Shown here piece after piece: positions 1-9,687 of a stretch of DNA of 64,000 bases. Made by a program: the position numbers and the translations under genes. Source of the stretch: Lachnospiraceae bacterium (GTDB lineage Bacteria > Bacillota > Clostridia > Lachnospirales > Lachnospiraceae); contig SVDZ01000006.1 in the NCBI GenBank assembly GCA_015057625.1, forward strand, positions 91,906-155,905, read 5' to 3'. The notes below the pieces were generated by a model. That model searched no databases. It had not been told where the DNA came from and saw only the letters and a list, made by a program, of their open reading frames with translations. Each line of letters starts with the position of its first letter. Within the stretch, counting starts at the first letter, position 1.

Positions 1-1353
1 GCAATATCCCTTTCTTCCTTTGTACTCTGCATTTTTGAAAAGAACTCCGTCCTTTGAGAAGAATCTTGGATTTTCGCTTGAGTCAAAAGCTTCAATCTTA
101 GAACATCCGTAAAAAGCTTCATAGTCAATTGATAAAACATTTGCCGGAATCTTAAATGTTCCCTTTACTCCACCAGGAACCAATAACAATTTGCCGTCAG
201 CTTTATCGATAAGATTGTTTCCTGAAGACTGGAACTGTGTATTCTTCTCGTCAATGATAATAGTTGTAAGATTAGGGCAGTTTGCAATTGCATTTACGCG
301 GAAATCTTCAACCTGTGCACCGATCTTTACTGTCTTTAAATTTGGACAATCTGAAAATGCCCAGTAATCTACATTCTTAACATTCTTTGATAAATCAACT
401 TCCACTAATCCACTCTCTTTAAAACCTGCGTAGTCAATTGTATCAAGACTCTTTGGAAATTCTACCTTTGAGAGACTGTCACATCCTGTAAACACATTCT
501 CCCCAATATATGAAACATTATTTCCAAATGTGAAATCTTTTAACTTATCACATTCCATAAAAGTCTGATCATTAATTGACTTAATTCCGTTACCAATTAC
601 AACTTTTTTAAGAGAACCGCAGTTTCTAAATGCCCCCCTGCCTAAAGTTGTCACAGAATCAGGAATACTGATTGCTTTAATTTTTGTTTCATCAAAAGCT
701 TCTTCCTTTATTGCTTTAAGATTTTTTGGAAGATTAATTTCATTAATTTTAGAACCTGAAAATGTATACTTTTCAATAGTCTGTACGCTGTCAGGAATTT
801 CAATTTTCTTAATTCCTGAATAGCTAAAGGCACCTTTTCCAATTGATATCAAATCATCTGTGAGTTCTACCTCTGAAAGTTTGTAACATCTGCTGAAAGT
901 ATAGGAAGGAACCTTTTTATAATCCCACTCAACTTTCTTTAATTTTCTACAATATGAGAATACGTTTTTTCCTACCTTTTTAATATTTTTGCCAATCTTT
1001 ATCTTTGTAATTTTTGTCTCGGAAAAAGCATAATTACCGATTTTCTTCAAACTCTTTGGAAGGGTAATTTCAGTAACTGAAGACATTCCGTCAAAAGTAC
1101 CATCATCCAACTCTGTTATTCCCGACTCAATTACAATTTTGCCAGGCTTTAAATCATACCACTCTTCTGAATTTTCAACAGTTCCCTTTCCTTTTATGGT
1201 AAGAGTATCTGAATTCTTATCATATGACCATATTGCATTATCTCCACATGAGTAATCAACTGCCGCATTTACTTTTTGAGGCATAAATGCCATAACGGTC
1301 ATACATGTTCCCAAACCTAATACTAACATCTTATTAAATAATAATTTCTTCAT
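1..1353 (-). CDS. BspA-like leucine-rich repeat surface protein (3' end outside window)
   Basis: Open frame of 451 codons read from an ATG at 1353 and still open at position 1, so the C-terminus is missing. Residues 1-30 form a signal peptide (Lys-Lys start, hydrophobic core, Ala-x-Ala-like end before AVDYSCGD). The segment just after it, with a CGDNAIWSYD-type motif followed by TLTIKGKGTV, is typical of BspA/LRR_5 proteins. The rest is a run of about 23-residue LRR_5 repeats of the form 'I.IG.GAF..C..L..V.IP.SV..I'. Such proteins are exported adhesion or substrate-binding proteins in Lachnospiraceae and oral or gut anaerobes. Ligand unknown. Any C-terminal anchor or repeat domain lies outside the window. 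Confidence 0.9.
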   Translation of the reverse strand, partial: MKKLLFNKMLVLGLGTCMTVMAFMPQKVNAAVDYSCGDNAIWSYDKNSDTLTIKGKGTVENSEEWYDLKPGKIVIESGITELDDGTFDGMSSVTEITLPKSLKKIGNYAFSETKITKIKIGKNIKKVGKNVFSYCRKLKKVEWDYKKVPSYTFSRCYKLSEVELTDDLISIGKGAFSYSGIKKIEIPDSVQTIEKYTFSGSKINEINLPKNLKAIKEEAFDETKIKAISIPDSVTTLGRGAFRNCGSLKKVVIGNGIKSINDQTFMECDKLKDFTFGNNVSYIGENVFTGCDSLSKVEFPKSLDTIDYAGFKESGLVEVDLSKNVKNVDYWAFSDCPNLKTVKIGAQVEDFRVNAIANCPNLTTIIIDEKNTQFQSSGNNLIDKADGKLLLVPGGVKGTFKIPANVLSIDYEAFYGCSKIEAFDSSENPRFFSKDGVLFKNAEYKGRKGYC

Positions 1354-1456
1354 CTCAAAAATACCTCTCTGAAATCTTTATATCTATTAAACGGTGCCAA
1401 CTTAAATATTATTGCACAATTCAAAAAATATTTTAAAGTTTCTATTATTTTTGAAA

Positions 1457-2278
1457 TCATAACTTTACCGTATCGCCGCAATGTATATATTTTAATCTTT
1501 CCCCCATAATTGATTTCATCACCTCATATGGTTCTACTCCGGTACAATGACAGGTGTAAAAAACAGAATCATACTTAAGAAGTCTTTTGGCAATTGCCTC
1601 TATCTCATCTATATCCTCCTGGCTGTATCCGCTTTTTTTCAACAGATGAAAACCACTTATAACCACATCAGGGTCTGCTTTGAATATTTCTTTGTATCTC
1701 TCCATAATATTAAGTATTCCGTGATGGGCACATCCTGACATCAATATCTTTTTATTTTTGTGGGTTATGACAAGACACTGCTCATGATTGAAATCATCCC
1801 AAACCAGTTCTCCCTCTGCTTTCATCTTAAGTCGTCTGTTTGTACTTGGAATCTCAAAGACATTTTTGATACCTGAAAATAACAAAAGCTCGCTGTCTAT
1901 TTCAAGAGTCTCTCCCACAAAATGAAGATTAGGCAGATTTGCTATGGCTTTGTCAATTCCAATATAATGAGGTTTGTCTTCTCTGATTGAGTAGTAATCA
2001 AGTATCGCTGTTTTTTGCATATAAATATCAGCCTCTTTATTTATCGATGCAAACGGCATTATCCCTCCACTGTGGTCATAATGCCCGTGACTCAGAATCA
2101 GCGTGTCCACTTCTTTTAAATTGATCCCGAGTTTTTCTGCATTTTCTAACAGCAGATTGCCGGCTCCTGTATCCATAAGAAGTTTGTGCTTTGAAGTTTC
2201 AATGTAAAAACTGAGACCATGCTCAGGTGTTAAGCCCTGTGCACCCTCTGTATTTTCAATCAAATTAGTAATAATCAT
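1457..2278 (-). CDS. Metallo-beta-lactamase-fold hydrolase (COG1237-like)
   Basis: 273 aa cytosolic protein. It carries the metal-binding motif HGHYDHSGG at residues 64-72, a later GCAHHG motif near 180 and a C-terminal CHCTG motif near 245, which together fit the COG1237 branch of the metallo-beta-lactamase fold. That branch is often labelled as acting in methanopterin-like synthesis, but in Firmicutes the substrate is not known and the label should not be taken as function. The ATG at 2278 has an AGAGGT ribosome binding site. The gene stands alone, divergent from the yitT-like gene at 2463. Confidence 0.85.
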   Translation of the reverse strand: MIITNLIENTEGAQGLTPEHGLSFYIETSKHKLLMDTGAGNLLLENAEKLGINLKEVDTLILSHGHYDHSGGIMPFASINKEADIYMQKTAILDYYSIREDKPHYIGIDKAIANLPNLHFVGETLEIDSELLLFSGIKNVFEIPSTNRRLKMKAEGELVWDDFNHEQCLVITHKNKKILMSGCAHHGILNIMERYKEIFKADPDVVISGFHLLKKSGYSQEDIDEIEAIAKRLLKYDSVFYTCHCTGVEPYEVMKSIMGERLKYIHCGDTVKL

Positions 2279-2462
2279 AGTAGTACCTCTCTATCAGCTG
2301 ATGATATAGTTTTTAGGTGTAAAAAAACTGATTTCATTATATCACTTATCAGGATTTTTATGTCCGATTTATCTTTACTATTTGAGTTTGTTTTTATTCT
2401 GCTGGCTTTTCATACCGTAAACTTATATAATAAAATTTAGTATTTTAATTCGGAGGATTTTT

Positions 2463-3326
2463 ATGATTAAGAACAAAAAACTTATTCTTGTTTTCGACTT
2501 TCTGATGCTGACTATCGGCGCTATGATTGCCGCCTTCTCAATTGAGGAATTTCTTGTGCCCTGCACAATTCTCGACGGAGGTCTGATTGGTATCAGTATT
2601 ATGATTAATAATCTGACAGGTATTACACTTGGTCTTCTAACCGTAATTTTAAATATTCCTTTTCTGCTTATAGGTGCCGGAAAAATGGGAAAACTTTTTA
2701 TAGCCAAATCCGGTTATTCTATGATTGTCTTTGCTGTTTTTCTGGAAGTATTTTCCACAATGGTAAATGCGACTAACGAGTATCTTTTGGCTGTAAGTTT
2801 CGGCGGTGTTATTCTGGGTATCGGCGTGGGCCTTGTAATCAAACATGGCGGTTGTCTTGACGGCACTGAAACTATAGCAATTCTTCTCAACAGAAAATAC
2901 AATCTTCCTGTTGGGCAGACAGTGCTAATTTTCAATATACTAATTTATTCGCTTGCAGGACTTCTATTTGGTTTCGACAGAGCTATGTACAGTCTTTTGA
3001 CTTACTTCATCACTTCGAAAGTTCTTGATATTGTTGAATCCGGAATGGACCAGACAAAAGCAGCTATGATTATTACAAACGATGCGGAAGAAATATCAAA
3101 CAATATATACAAACGTCTTGGAAGAACTGTAACTATTATGGAAGGTGAAGGTTTAGTCAGCGGTAAAAAAGTGGTGCTCTACTGCGTACTGACAAGATTT
3201 GAAATTTACACTTTAAAGGAAATTATTAATTCGATTGATACTTCTGCTTTCATTGCTATCAGCGATGTGTCGGAAATCATCGGAAATCATATTAAACAAA
3301 AAGGAGAGGTAAACAGTTTTGAATAA
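2463..3326 (+). CDS. YitT family membrane protein (DUF161/DUF2179)
   Basis: 287 aa. The first ~200 residues hold five to six hydrophobic helices, including the conserved glycine-rich segment LGIGVGLVIKHGGCLDGTE. The last ~85 residues form a soluble DUF2179 domain (KAAMIITNDAEEISNNIYK start, LGRTVTIMEGEG core). This matches YitT/YpjC-type integral membrane proteins of unknown transport function. An AATTCGGAGG site precedes the ATG. The stop overlaps the next gene by 8 nt, so translation of the two is probably coupled. Confidence 0.9.
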   Translation: MIKNKKLILVFDFLMLTIGAMIAAFSIEEFLVPCTILDGGLIGISIMINNLTGITLGLLTVILNIPFLLIGAGKMGKLFIAKSGYSMIVFAVFLEVFSTMVNATNEYLLAVSFGGVILGIGVGLVIKHGGCLDGTETIAILLNRKYNLPVGQTVLIFNILIYSLAGLLFGFDRAMYSLLTYFITSKVLDIVESGMDQTKAAMIITNDAEEISNNIYKRLGRTVTIMEGEGLVSGKKVVLYCVLTRFEIYTLKEIINSIDTSAFIAISDVSEIIGNHIKQKGEVNSFE

Positions 3327-4935
3327 GCCAATTTTGAATAATAAAATCTATCTATACTTAACAGAATTTTTTGCAGGAATGTCCGTTATGGCAGTGGAAC
3401 TTGGAGCCAGCAGACTTTTGGCCCCATATTTTAGTTCTTCTCAAATTGTGTGGACTATTATTATCGGAACCATTATGATTGCCATGGCGCTTGGAAATAT
3501 TTACGGTGGAAAATCAGCTGATAAAGATCCCAATCCGGACAAATTGTACTTTAGAATTGTTATAGCTGCAGTTTGGATTGCACTCATTCCGGTTATAGGA
3601 AAACTAATTATCATTTTTATATCCGGAATTCTTATTTTTACAGTTAGCAATAATTTTCTGATTATTGCCGCGTTTATATCTTGTATGATTGTGTTTGTGT
3701 TCCCACTGTTTTTACTGGGCACTGTCACTCCTTCACTGGTAAAGTACTCGGTGGACTCTTTGGACGACAGTGGAAAAACTGTGGGCTATCTAAACGCATC
3801 CAATACCATAGGAAGTATTATCGGAACTTTTATTCCTACTTTTGTGAGCATCCCTACAGTGGGAACTTCCATTACATTTTTAATATTTTCAGGAATTCTT
3901 TTGGTACTGTCACTGGTATATTTTAAGAGTGCAAACTATCATATTTTAAAGAGCAAAAAATTGCCCATTGCCATGATTATTTTTATTCTTTGCACAATCC
4001 TTGGTCACAATGACAGTTTTGCATTTTGGAATGATAATCTTACTTACGAAGGCGAATCAGTATATAACTATCTTCAGGTCGCTGAAGATGATTCCGACGT
4101 TATTCTTTCTACCAATGTACTGTTCGGAGTCCAGTCTGTCTACAAAAAAGAGCCGGGACTTACAGGGATGTACTACGACTATGCTATGGCTTCACTTTTT
4201 ATGACAGGCATTAAAGACATCTCCGATTCAGAGGTCCTTATTCTCGGAATGGGTACAGGTACCTTTGCCACACAGTGCAACAGATATTTTGAGAACATAA
4301 AATGCGAGGGAGTTGAAATAGACCAGAAAATTACAAACCTTGCTCACAAATATTTTCATCTGTCCAAAGACATTAACGTAACCACCTATGACGGACGTGC
4401 TTTCCTTAATGCCTGCGACAAAAAATATGATGTGATTATGGTTGATGCTTATCAGGATATTACCATTCCTTTTCAGATGTCCTCAAAGGAATTTTTCAAA
4501 ATGGTTAAAGATCATCTCAAGCCAAATGGCGTTATGGTGGTAAATATGAATATGAGAGGTTCTGACAATGTAGAGGGAAGTATAAATGATTACCTCTCTG
4601 ATACTATTTCAAGCGTATTCAAAGAAGTATACACAGTTGATGTGGACTATTGCACCAATAGAGAATTGTTCGCCTCTGACAATAAAGACATGATTTCTAT
4701 TTTTAATGAGACTACAGAGTCTCAAGATAATTATGAATTAAAAACTCTTATGACGGATATCGGGGAGACATTAAACAAACACACCCCCGGAAAACTGATT
4801 CTTACGGATGACAAAGCTCCCGTAGAACTTTTAGGTATGAAAGAAATCGATCTTCTAATCAAAGAAGAAGTAGATTACTACAAATCCATATACAAAGAAA
4901 AAGGCTTGAAAGGATTAATGGAGGAAGTGCTATAG
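3319..4935 (+). CDS. Fused membrane / spermidine synthase-like methyltransferase-fold protein
   Basis: 538 aa starting at TTG 3319, inside the end of the yitT-like gene, with AAGGAGAGG upstream. About eight hydrophobic helices cover residues 1-220 (fused MFS-like part). The C-terminal half is a polyamine-synthase/Rossmann domain with the nucleotide-site motif LGMGTGTFATQ near residue 308, VEIDQ about 25 residues later, YDGRAFL, and DVIMVDAYQD. Family members ('fused MFS/spermidine synthase') are membrane proteins of uncertain substrate, and aminopropyl transfer is not proven for them. An intrinsic terminator overlaps the stop codon. Confidence 0.87.
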   Translation: MNKPILNNKIYLYLTEFFAGMSVMAVELGASRLLAPYFSSSQIVWTIIIGTIMIAMALGNIYGGKSADKDPNPDKLYFRIVIAAVWIALIPVIGKLIIIFISGILIFTVSNNFLIIAAFISCMIVFVFPLFLLGTVTPSLVKYSVDSLDDSGKTVGYLNASNTIGSIIGTFIPTFVSIPTVGTSITFLIFSGILLVLSLVYFKSANYHILKSKKLPIAMIIFILCTILGHNDSFAFWNDNLTYEGESVYNYLQVAEDDSDVILSTNVLFGVQSVYKKEPGLTGMYYDYAMASLFMTGIKDISDSEVLILGMGTGTFATQCNRYFENIKCEGVEIDQKITNLAHKYFHLSKDINVTTYDGRAFLNACDKKYDVIMVDAYQDITIPFQMSSKEFFKMVKDHLKPNGVMVVNMNMRGSDNVEGSINDYLSDTISSVFKEVYTVDVDYCTNRELFASDNKDMISIFNETTESQDNYELKTLMTDIGETLNKHTPGKLILTDDKAPVELLGMKEIDLLIKEEVDYYKSIYKEKGLKGLMEEVL

Positions 4936-4953
4936 CACCTCCTCCATTTTTTA
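4918..4953 (+). terminator. Intrinsic terminator of the yitT / spermidine-synthase-like pair
   Basis: Arms 4918-4930 and 4935-4947 pair at 12 of 13 positions around a TATA loop and are followed by six T. The stop codon of the upstream gene lies within the hairpin. Confidence 0.8.
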
Positions 4954-4980
4954 GAATTCATTTTAAAATTGTTCTTTCAT

Positions 4981-5835
4981 CTACTCTTCCATATATTTTC
5001 TTATTTCATCCAACATTCTCACTGTGTCGCTTCTTCCGCGGTCATATGCCGCTTGAAGTTTATCAGTATTTTTCTCTGTACGACCAACGCCCAGTGACGT
5101 ATCAGGCTGAATAACGAGTACATTGTTCTTCTTTTTTTCGCTCTTAATATATTCAATGGTATCATTATACATGATATGTCTGTTAGATATGCCATCAATA
5201 AGTGCCGGATACTTTCTGTATTTAAGTTTGATAAGTGGAATTATTCCTGACTTCTCTTTCACATAATCTTCAGGCTGAGTGAGAACCACAATATTCTTCT
5301 CATAGCCCTGACTCTGCATCCATTTAATCGGGATGGAATCTACCATTCCACCATCTAACATTTCCCTTCCGTCTTTTTTTACAATAGTTGCAACTAACGG
5401 CAAGGAACCTGACGCTCTCATCCATTCCAAATCGTCTGCATCACCATTCTTAAGTTCATGATAAACCGCCTCTCCTGAGTTTATATCCATACTCACTGAA
5501 TAAAACTTTTCAGGAGTGCTCTTAAAAGTTTTTGCATCAAAAGGATCCAATTTCTCCGGCAACTCATGATAGCAAAAATCCTCAACGAAATAATTACCGG
5601 TAAGGATGAGCGACTTAAGACTCATATATCTCTTATCGTTAACGTATTTCAAATTATATCTGATAGCTCGGCCAATCTGGCGCGACTTATAATTACAACC
5701 AAAAATAGATCCTGCGGAAACTCCCACAATTCCATCCACCATAATATTATTTTCCAGCATAGCATCCAAAACACCTGCTGTGTACATGCCTCGCATTCCG
5801 CCGCCTTCTAAAACTAAACCAACCTTCTTTTTCAT
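4981..5835 (-). CDS. Patatin-like phospholipase
   Basis: 284 aa from the ATG at 5835 (TTGAGG site 6 nt upstream). The frame is open further to 5883, but that extension is Lys-rich with no ribosome site. Patatin elements are complete: oxyanion motif GGGMRG at residues 11-16, nucleophile motif GVSAG with Ser40, and the catalytic Asp in DGGMVDSIP near residue 158. This is a Ser-Asp dyad acyl hydrolase of the RssA/YlbK type, probably cytosolic since no signal peptide is seen. Substrate unknown. Genes on either side share its strand but are separated by about 80 nt. Confidence 0.9.
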   Translation of the reverse strand: MKKKVGLVLEGGGMRGMYTAGVLDAMLENNIMVDGIVGVSAGSIFGCNYKSRQIGRAIRYNLKYVNDKRYMSLKSLILTGNYFVEDFCYHELPEKLDPFDAKTFKSTPEKFYSVSMDINSGEAVYHELKNGDADDLEWMRASGSLPLVATIVKKDGREMLDGGMVDSIPIKWMQSQGYEKNIVVLTQPEDYVKEKSGIIPLIKLKYRKYPALIDGISNRHIMYNDTIEYIKSEKKKNNVLVIQPDTSLGVGRTEKNTDKLQAAYDRGRSDTVRMLDEIRKYMEE

Positions 5836-5915
5836 ATTTGCCTCAATTACCTCTCTTTTTTTCTTGAATTTCATTATTATCATATCAATAAACAGACAAA
5901 TAATAAATAAAAAAG

Positions 5916-7097
5916 TTATAAGTCTAACATTCGGTATAATTTTTTCATTCTGTCCACTTCTGCCTGATCAGTATTTATTATATCTCTTGCCTCTTTCGCA
6001 TGGCGAGCAAAAGATTTTCGCGTGATAACAAGCCTGTGAATCCACGCCACAGGAATGAGCCAGTGCTTTCCCTGTAAATATGTATATCGATTTTCTATAG
6101 TCTTTGCTGCAGGAAACAATCTGTTAAGAACAATTTTCACTCTCGATACAGCATTTTCAGTTTTCTCTGCCTGCTTCAAGGTTATGAGTCCTGCATCCCT
6201 GCCGACTGTCCCGAAAGTACCTCCATCAAAAGTCATTGTCATAAACTCCTCAAGTTCTTCTTTTGAGACATTGCTCTTCCAACCTTTTACATCTACATCA
6301 AAGTACACTCTGATTAAATCAAACACAAAATTGGTAAATGGCAACAGCGCCAGTTTTTCCAATTCTCCTCTTAGATAATTTAAATCCATTTTATTTTCAA
6401 AATGCTTCATATACACAGCAATGTCCAAATACATTCTTACTCCTGCACCTGAACCGTTTATGTGCTTTGCAATGTGCGTAAGCAGATAAATGAGGTGATC
6501 TTCAGGCGACAGCACATAGGAATGTCCTTCGAGAAGCTTTGCCCTCTCCCAAGTGTGACTGAAATACTCTCTGTAGTCAGCCTTCTTTGACACATCCACT
6601 TCCATAATTTCGGTGTGAATCTCATAATGCTCAGTTCCTTTTACATAATTGTAAACCGGCTCCCAGTCTTTCTTTTTTCTAAATCCGCTTGAGACCATCA
6701 GATCATCTGACTTTTTCCTATCCTCTTTTCGTATCAGAAAATCAATGTCGCCATAGGTTCTTAACTCCGGCACAGGATAGTAATCCTTCACGACAAATCC
6801 TTTCATCAAAAGATGATCAATCTCCTGTTCATTAAGCTTTGAAATAAGAACTTTCATAAGCTGCGCTGTCTGAGAAAAATATCCTATATATTTTAAATAA
6901 CCTTTTCTAATTTCAATTTCTTTTTCCCTAACGGCTTCGTCGGGATACTTTGTAAGCATATATCCGACGATTCCCATTAGGAAATGCCTGTCTGCAGTTT
7001 GAAATAGCTTGCTTAAATCACCTTCAAAAGGATCCGGCTTTTGATCGTGAATAAAACAATTTAAAATTGTGAGAAGATATTGGTATTCTTTAATCAT
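5916..7097 (-). CDS. Nucleotidyltransferase family protein (NTP_transf_5-like)
   Basis: 393 aa. The N-terminal third ends in LLMKGF at 97-101 followed by ELRTYGDIDFLI at 111-122. The K-G and the G-D-x-D acidic pair (Asp117, Asp119) are the active-site signature of Pfam NTP_transf_5, a DNA polymerase beta-type nucleotidyltransferase fold. A helical region with a histidine-rich patch (LLTHIAKHINGSG) follows. Family members recur in capsule and peptide-modification loci, and their substrates are unknown. GAAAGGAG precedes the ATG. It lies immediately downstream of the metallophosphoesterase gene (19 nt apart) and may be the last gene of the polysaccharide transcript. Confidence 0.8.
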   Translation of the reverse strand: MIKEYQYLLTILNCFIHDQKPDPFEGDLSKLFQTADRHFLMGIVGYMLTKYPDEAVREKEIEIRKGYLKYIGYFSQTAQLMKVLISKLNEQEIDHLLMKGFVVKDYYPVPELRTYGDIDFLIRKEDRKKSDDLMVSSGFRKKKDWEPVYNYVKGTEHYEIHTEIMEVDVSKKADYREYFSHTWERAKLLEGHSYVLSPEDHLIYLLTHIAKHINGSGAGVRMYLDIAVYMKHFENKMDLNYLRGELEKLALLPFTNFVFDLIRVYFDVDVKGWKSNVSKEELEEFMTMTFDGGTFGTVGRDAGLITLKQAEKTENAVSRVKIVLNRLFPAAKTIENRYTYLQGKHWLIPVAWIHRLVITRKSFARHAKEARDIINTDQAEVDRMKKLYRMLDL

Positions 7098-7116
7098 GCG
7101 GACTCCTTTCTTTTAA

Positions 7117-8001
7117 TTATTCCGGTTTCACATCCACCACAACTATTTCAGGCGGATTGTTAATTCTAGGTATATTATTGAATTCATTTCCCACCCCTGA
7201 AGAAATGATAGTTGTTGCATATTCTCCATGGTATACTCCCCTGGTGTTCGGAGGATTAATGCCAATATATGGAGCATATACTGCTCCAATAAACGGAAGC
7301 ACCCACTGGCCACCATGATAATGGCCTGACAAAACCAAATCTACCGGATAGGCACTATAATTCCAATCAACCCAAGTAGTCGGAATGTGATTTATCAATA
7401 TTTTATACCGATCTGTATTTTCAAAGTTATCAAAAAATGCTTCCTCTTCTTCTAGTTTTTCACCATTATACGATACCATACCCGGAATTCTGTAATAACC
7501 CATATACCCGCCAATACGGACCAGGTTTCCGCGAATATCTACATCAATATAACTGTTATCCAGCACCTTTGCTCCTGCGTTTGTATATAGCTCATTAATA
7601 CTTTTATTATATTTTCCTTCCCATGCATATTCGTGATTTCCATCCCCTACATAAACAGTGGTTATCTCCGATAACTGTCTTATGAGTTTTTCTGCATTTT
7701 CAGTTTCCTCTTTAAAACCATTAATCAAATCACCGGCTAATACAATAATATCCGGTTTCTGTTCTTTGACCAGTTTAATAAGTTTTTCATTATCTTTACT
7801 CAGTTCAGAGTTATGATAATCTGAAATCTCAACAATTCTAAAAGCCGAAGGGACTTCGGCTTTGATTTCATAATTCGCCACAACAATGTTTTTGTTAGTG
7901 ATGTGTGTCAACAGATATATGGCTGTGATGCCCACTAACAGACAAAGTGTGATGAAGGTTATTTTTATTAATTTTAATGTTGATGTCAAAAAGTTTTGCA
8001 T
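7117..8001 (-). CDS. Membrane-anchored metallophosphoesterase (intact copy)
   Basis: 294 aa from the ATG at 8001 (CAAGG site). A longer open frame to 8109 would overlap the upstream gene and has no ribosome site. One N-terminal transmembrane helix (residues 12-33) is followed by a calcineurin-like domain outside the membrane. Metal ligands are complete: Asp61-x-His63 (DYHNS), GD at 90-91, GNHE at 121-124, and the C-terminal SGHYHGG. This is the YkuE/YaeI type. A paralogue at 29908 shares the architecture but has lost two of these motifs. Substrate unknown. It could be a phospholipid or UDP-sugar phosphoesterase, given its place at the end of a capsule locus. Confidence 0.88.
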   Translation of the reverse strand: MQNFLTSTLKLIKITFITLCLLVGITAIYLLTHITNKNIVVANYEIKAEVPSAFRIVEISDYHNSELSKDNEKLIKLVKEQKPDIIVLAGDLINGFKEETENAEKLIRQLSEITTVYVGDGNHEYAWEGKYNKSINELYTNAGAKVLDNSYIDVDIRGNLVRIGGYMGYYRIPGMVSYNGEKLEEEEAFFDNFENTDRYKILINHIPTTWVDWNYSAYPVDLVLSGHYHGGQWVLPFIGAVYAPYIGINPPNTRGVYHGEYATTIISSGVGNEFNNIPRINNPPEIVVVDVKPE

Positions 8002-8029
8002 ATAATTACCTTGTTTTTTCAAAATAAAA

Positions 8030-8524
8030 TCAATTTGTTTTAATAATATTATTAAATCCAACAATTGTACAATTATCCGGAACATCTTTTGTAATAACTG
8101 AATTAGCACCTATTTTGACATTATCTCCAACAGATATAGCTCCTAATATCTTAGCACCTGCTCCAATTGTAACATTATTGCCTATTATTGGAACATCCTT
8201 CTTATCACCGTCAAAATCCGCAATTCCGATTGTTACTTGTTGAAATATTTTAGCATTTTTACCAATACGTGCATTCGGTGAAATGATTATTCCTTTTAAT
8301 GCATGAGGAAAAATCGGTGTGCCTTCAAAAAATGAGCCTCCATCAATACGTGTGCCTAAAGATGCACTATTAAAGGTTTCCATCTTTTTCATTTTATAAA
8401 CATAATAGTACGCTACTAATTTATTTACTTTTTTATCTTGAAGTCTAAATTTCATTCTCCAATATTTTTTATGATTATAATGAGTCAAAAACGAATTGAC
8501 TGCTTCCTCTATTTTATAATTCAT
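8030..8524 (-). CDS. Serine acetyltransferase-like left-handed beta-helix acyltransferase
   Basis: 164 aa from the ATG at 8524. A TTG at 8548 gives 172 aa but has no good ribosome site. The C-terminal two thirds consist of hexapeptide repeats (PNARIGKNAKIFQQVTIG, then PIIGNNVTIGAGAKILG and VGDNVKIGANSVITKDVP), the left-handed beta-helix of CysE-type acetyltransferases. The protein is shorter than CysE and sits at the end of a capsule gene run, so O-acetylation of a sugar is at least as likely as cysteine synthesis. It is the last gene before the metallophosphoesterase. Confidence 0.82.
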   Translation of the reverse strand: MNYKIEEAVNSFLTHYNHKKYWRMKFRLQDKKVNKLVAYYYVYKMKKMETFNSASLGTRIDGGSFFEGTPIFPHALKGIIISPNARIGKNAKIFQQVTIGIADFDGDKKDVPIIGNNVTIGAGAKILGAISVGDNVKIGANSVITKDVPDNCTIVGFNNIIKTN

Positions 8525-8595
8525 AGCGTTTGTATTTCTCCCATTCAATACTTTTTTCTAAACTAAGTAACGTTATAAATTTCAATTATATTCCT

Positions 8596-9645
8596 CTATA
8601 TAATCTTTTTTCCAAAAAGTGGTATTTTTCTAATTACATATGTGAGTATAAGACTCAAAAGATATGTTAATAAAATATATACAACCAAATAGAAATATTT
8701 TATTGAAGTATTATTAGAAATAAGAATACGGGATAACAAATCAGTTATCAACGCGTGGACAATATATACTCCCAATCCCAATTCCGTTAATTTTGCAAAC
8801 AGCCTTTTTGTTCTTTCTTTGAACTGAACTTTGGCAACTCTTTTCAAAAAGAATGCATATAATGCAACAGAATACAAAATGACATTTATTTTATTATATT
8901 GTTGGATGAAATGTGCATTAGGTAATTGTATTCCTTTTTTATCTACATATATCTGAAATGAACATGTCAGAACGAACATACTTATCCCCAAGATGTATAA
9001 GTTTTTTTCTGTCTTTTCACTTATTCTGTCTCTGTTATAATAAATAAAATAACCTAACATATAATAACCGACATAGCCAACTACCATATCTATTGAGAAC
9101 CTGTCGACAAAATCTTTAACAATTACACCCGCTTTAGGAATATAAATAATATAACTCTCAATAATATTTAAAACAAAAAACAGAACTATAAAATATTTTA
9201 ATATCTCTTCATTCTGGGTAATCAATCTCAAAAAAGGTGTCAATATATATAATCCAATCAAGGAAAACAAAAACCAAAAATGATACGGTCCTGTAATGTA
9301 CTGACTGATAATTCCAAAAATATTCAAATTATCATAGTCACCTGTCAAAATATGGTAGCAGGTATAAATCCCCGACCACACTAAGAATACTGTCACCAAG
9401 TGAAATATCTTTTTTTTGAATAATAAATTTACTGAAACATCACGGTCTGAATCAAGAAAGAATCTTCCCGAAATCATAAAAAAAGCCGGAACACAACATA
9501 TCGCCAATGAGAAACACACATCATGAAATCCACTATTCAAATATCCTTTAAACATACCATTACTACAAACATGTATATAAATAACCGCAATTATTGATAA
9601 AAATCGTAGTACATCTATTTCTGTTTGTCTGCTCTTTTGACTCAT
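8596..9645 (-). CDS. Acyltransferase 3 family membrane protein
   Basis: 349 aa with about ten hydrophobic helices. The opening residues EIDVLRFLSIIAVIYIHVCS carry the R-x10-H pattern of Acyl_transf_3 (OafA/WecH type) integral membrane acyltransferases. Such proteins move acetyl or other short acyl groups onto surface glycans across the membrane. GGAGAACAGGT precedes the ATG. This is one of two family members in this locus (the other at 20519), so the glycan probably has more than one O-acyl group. Confidence 0.88.
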   Translation of the reverse strand: MSQKSRQTEIDVLRFLSIIAVIYIHVCSNGMFKGYLNSGFHDVCFSLAICCVPAFFMISGRFFLDSDRDVSVNLLFKKKIFHLVTVFLVWSGIYTCYHILTGDYDNLNIFGIISQYITGPYHFWFLFSLIGLYILTPFLRLITQNEEILKYFIVLFFVLNIIESYIIYIPKAGVIVKDFVDRFSIDMVVGYVGYYMLGYFIYYNRDRISEKTEKNLYILGISMFVLTCSFQIYVDKKGIQLPNAHFIQQYNKINVILYSVALYAFFLKRVAKVQFKERTKRLFAKLTELGLGVYIVHALITDLLSRILISNNTSIKYFYLVVYILLTYLLSLILTYVIRKIPLFGKKII

Positions 9646-9687
9646 ACCTGTTCTCCATTTGTTCTTTCTGTAAATTTATTGTATATA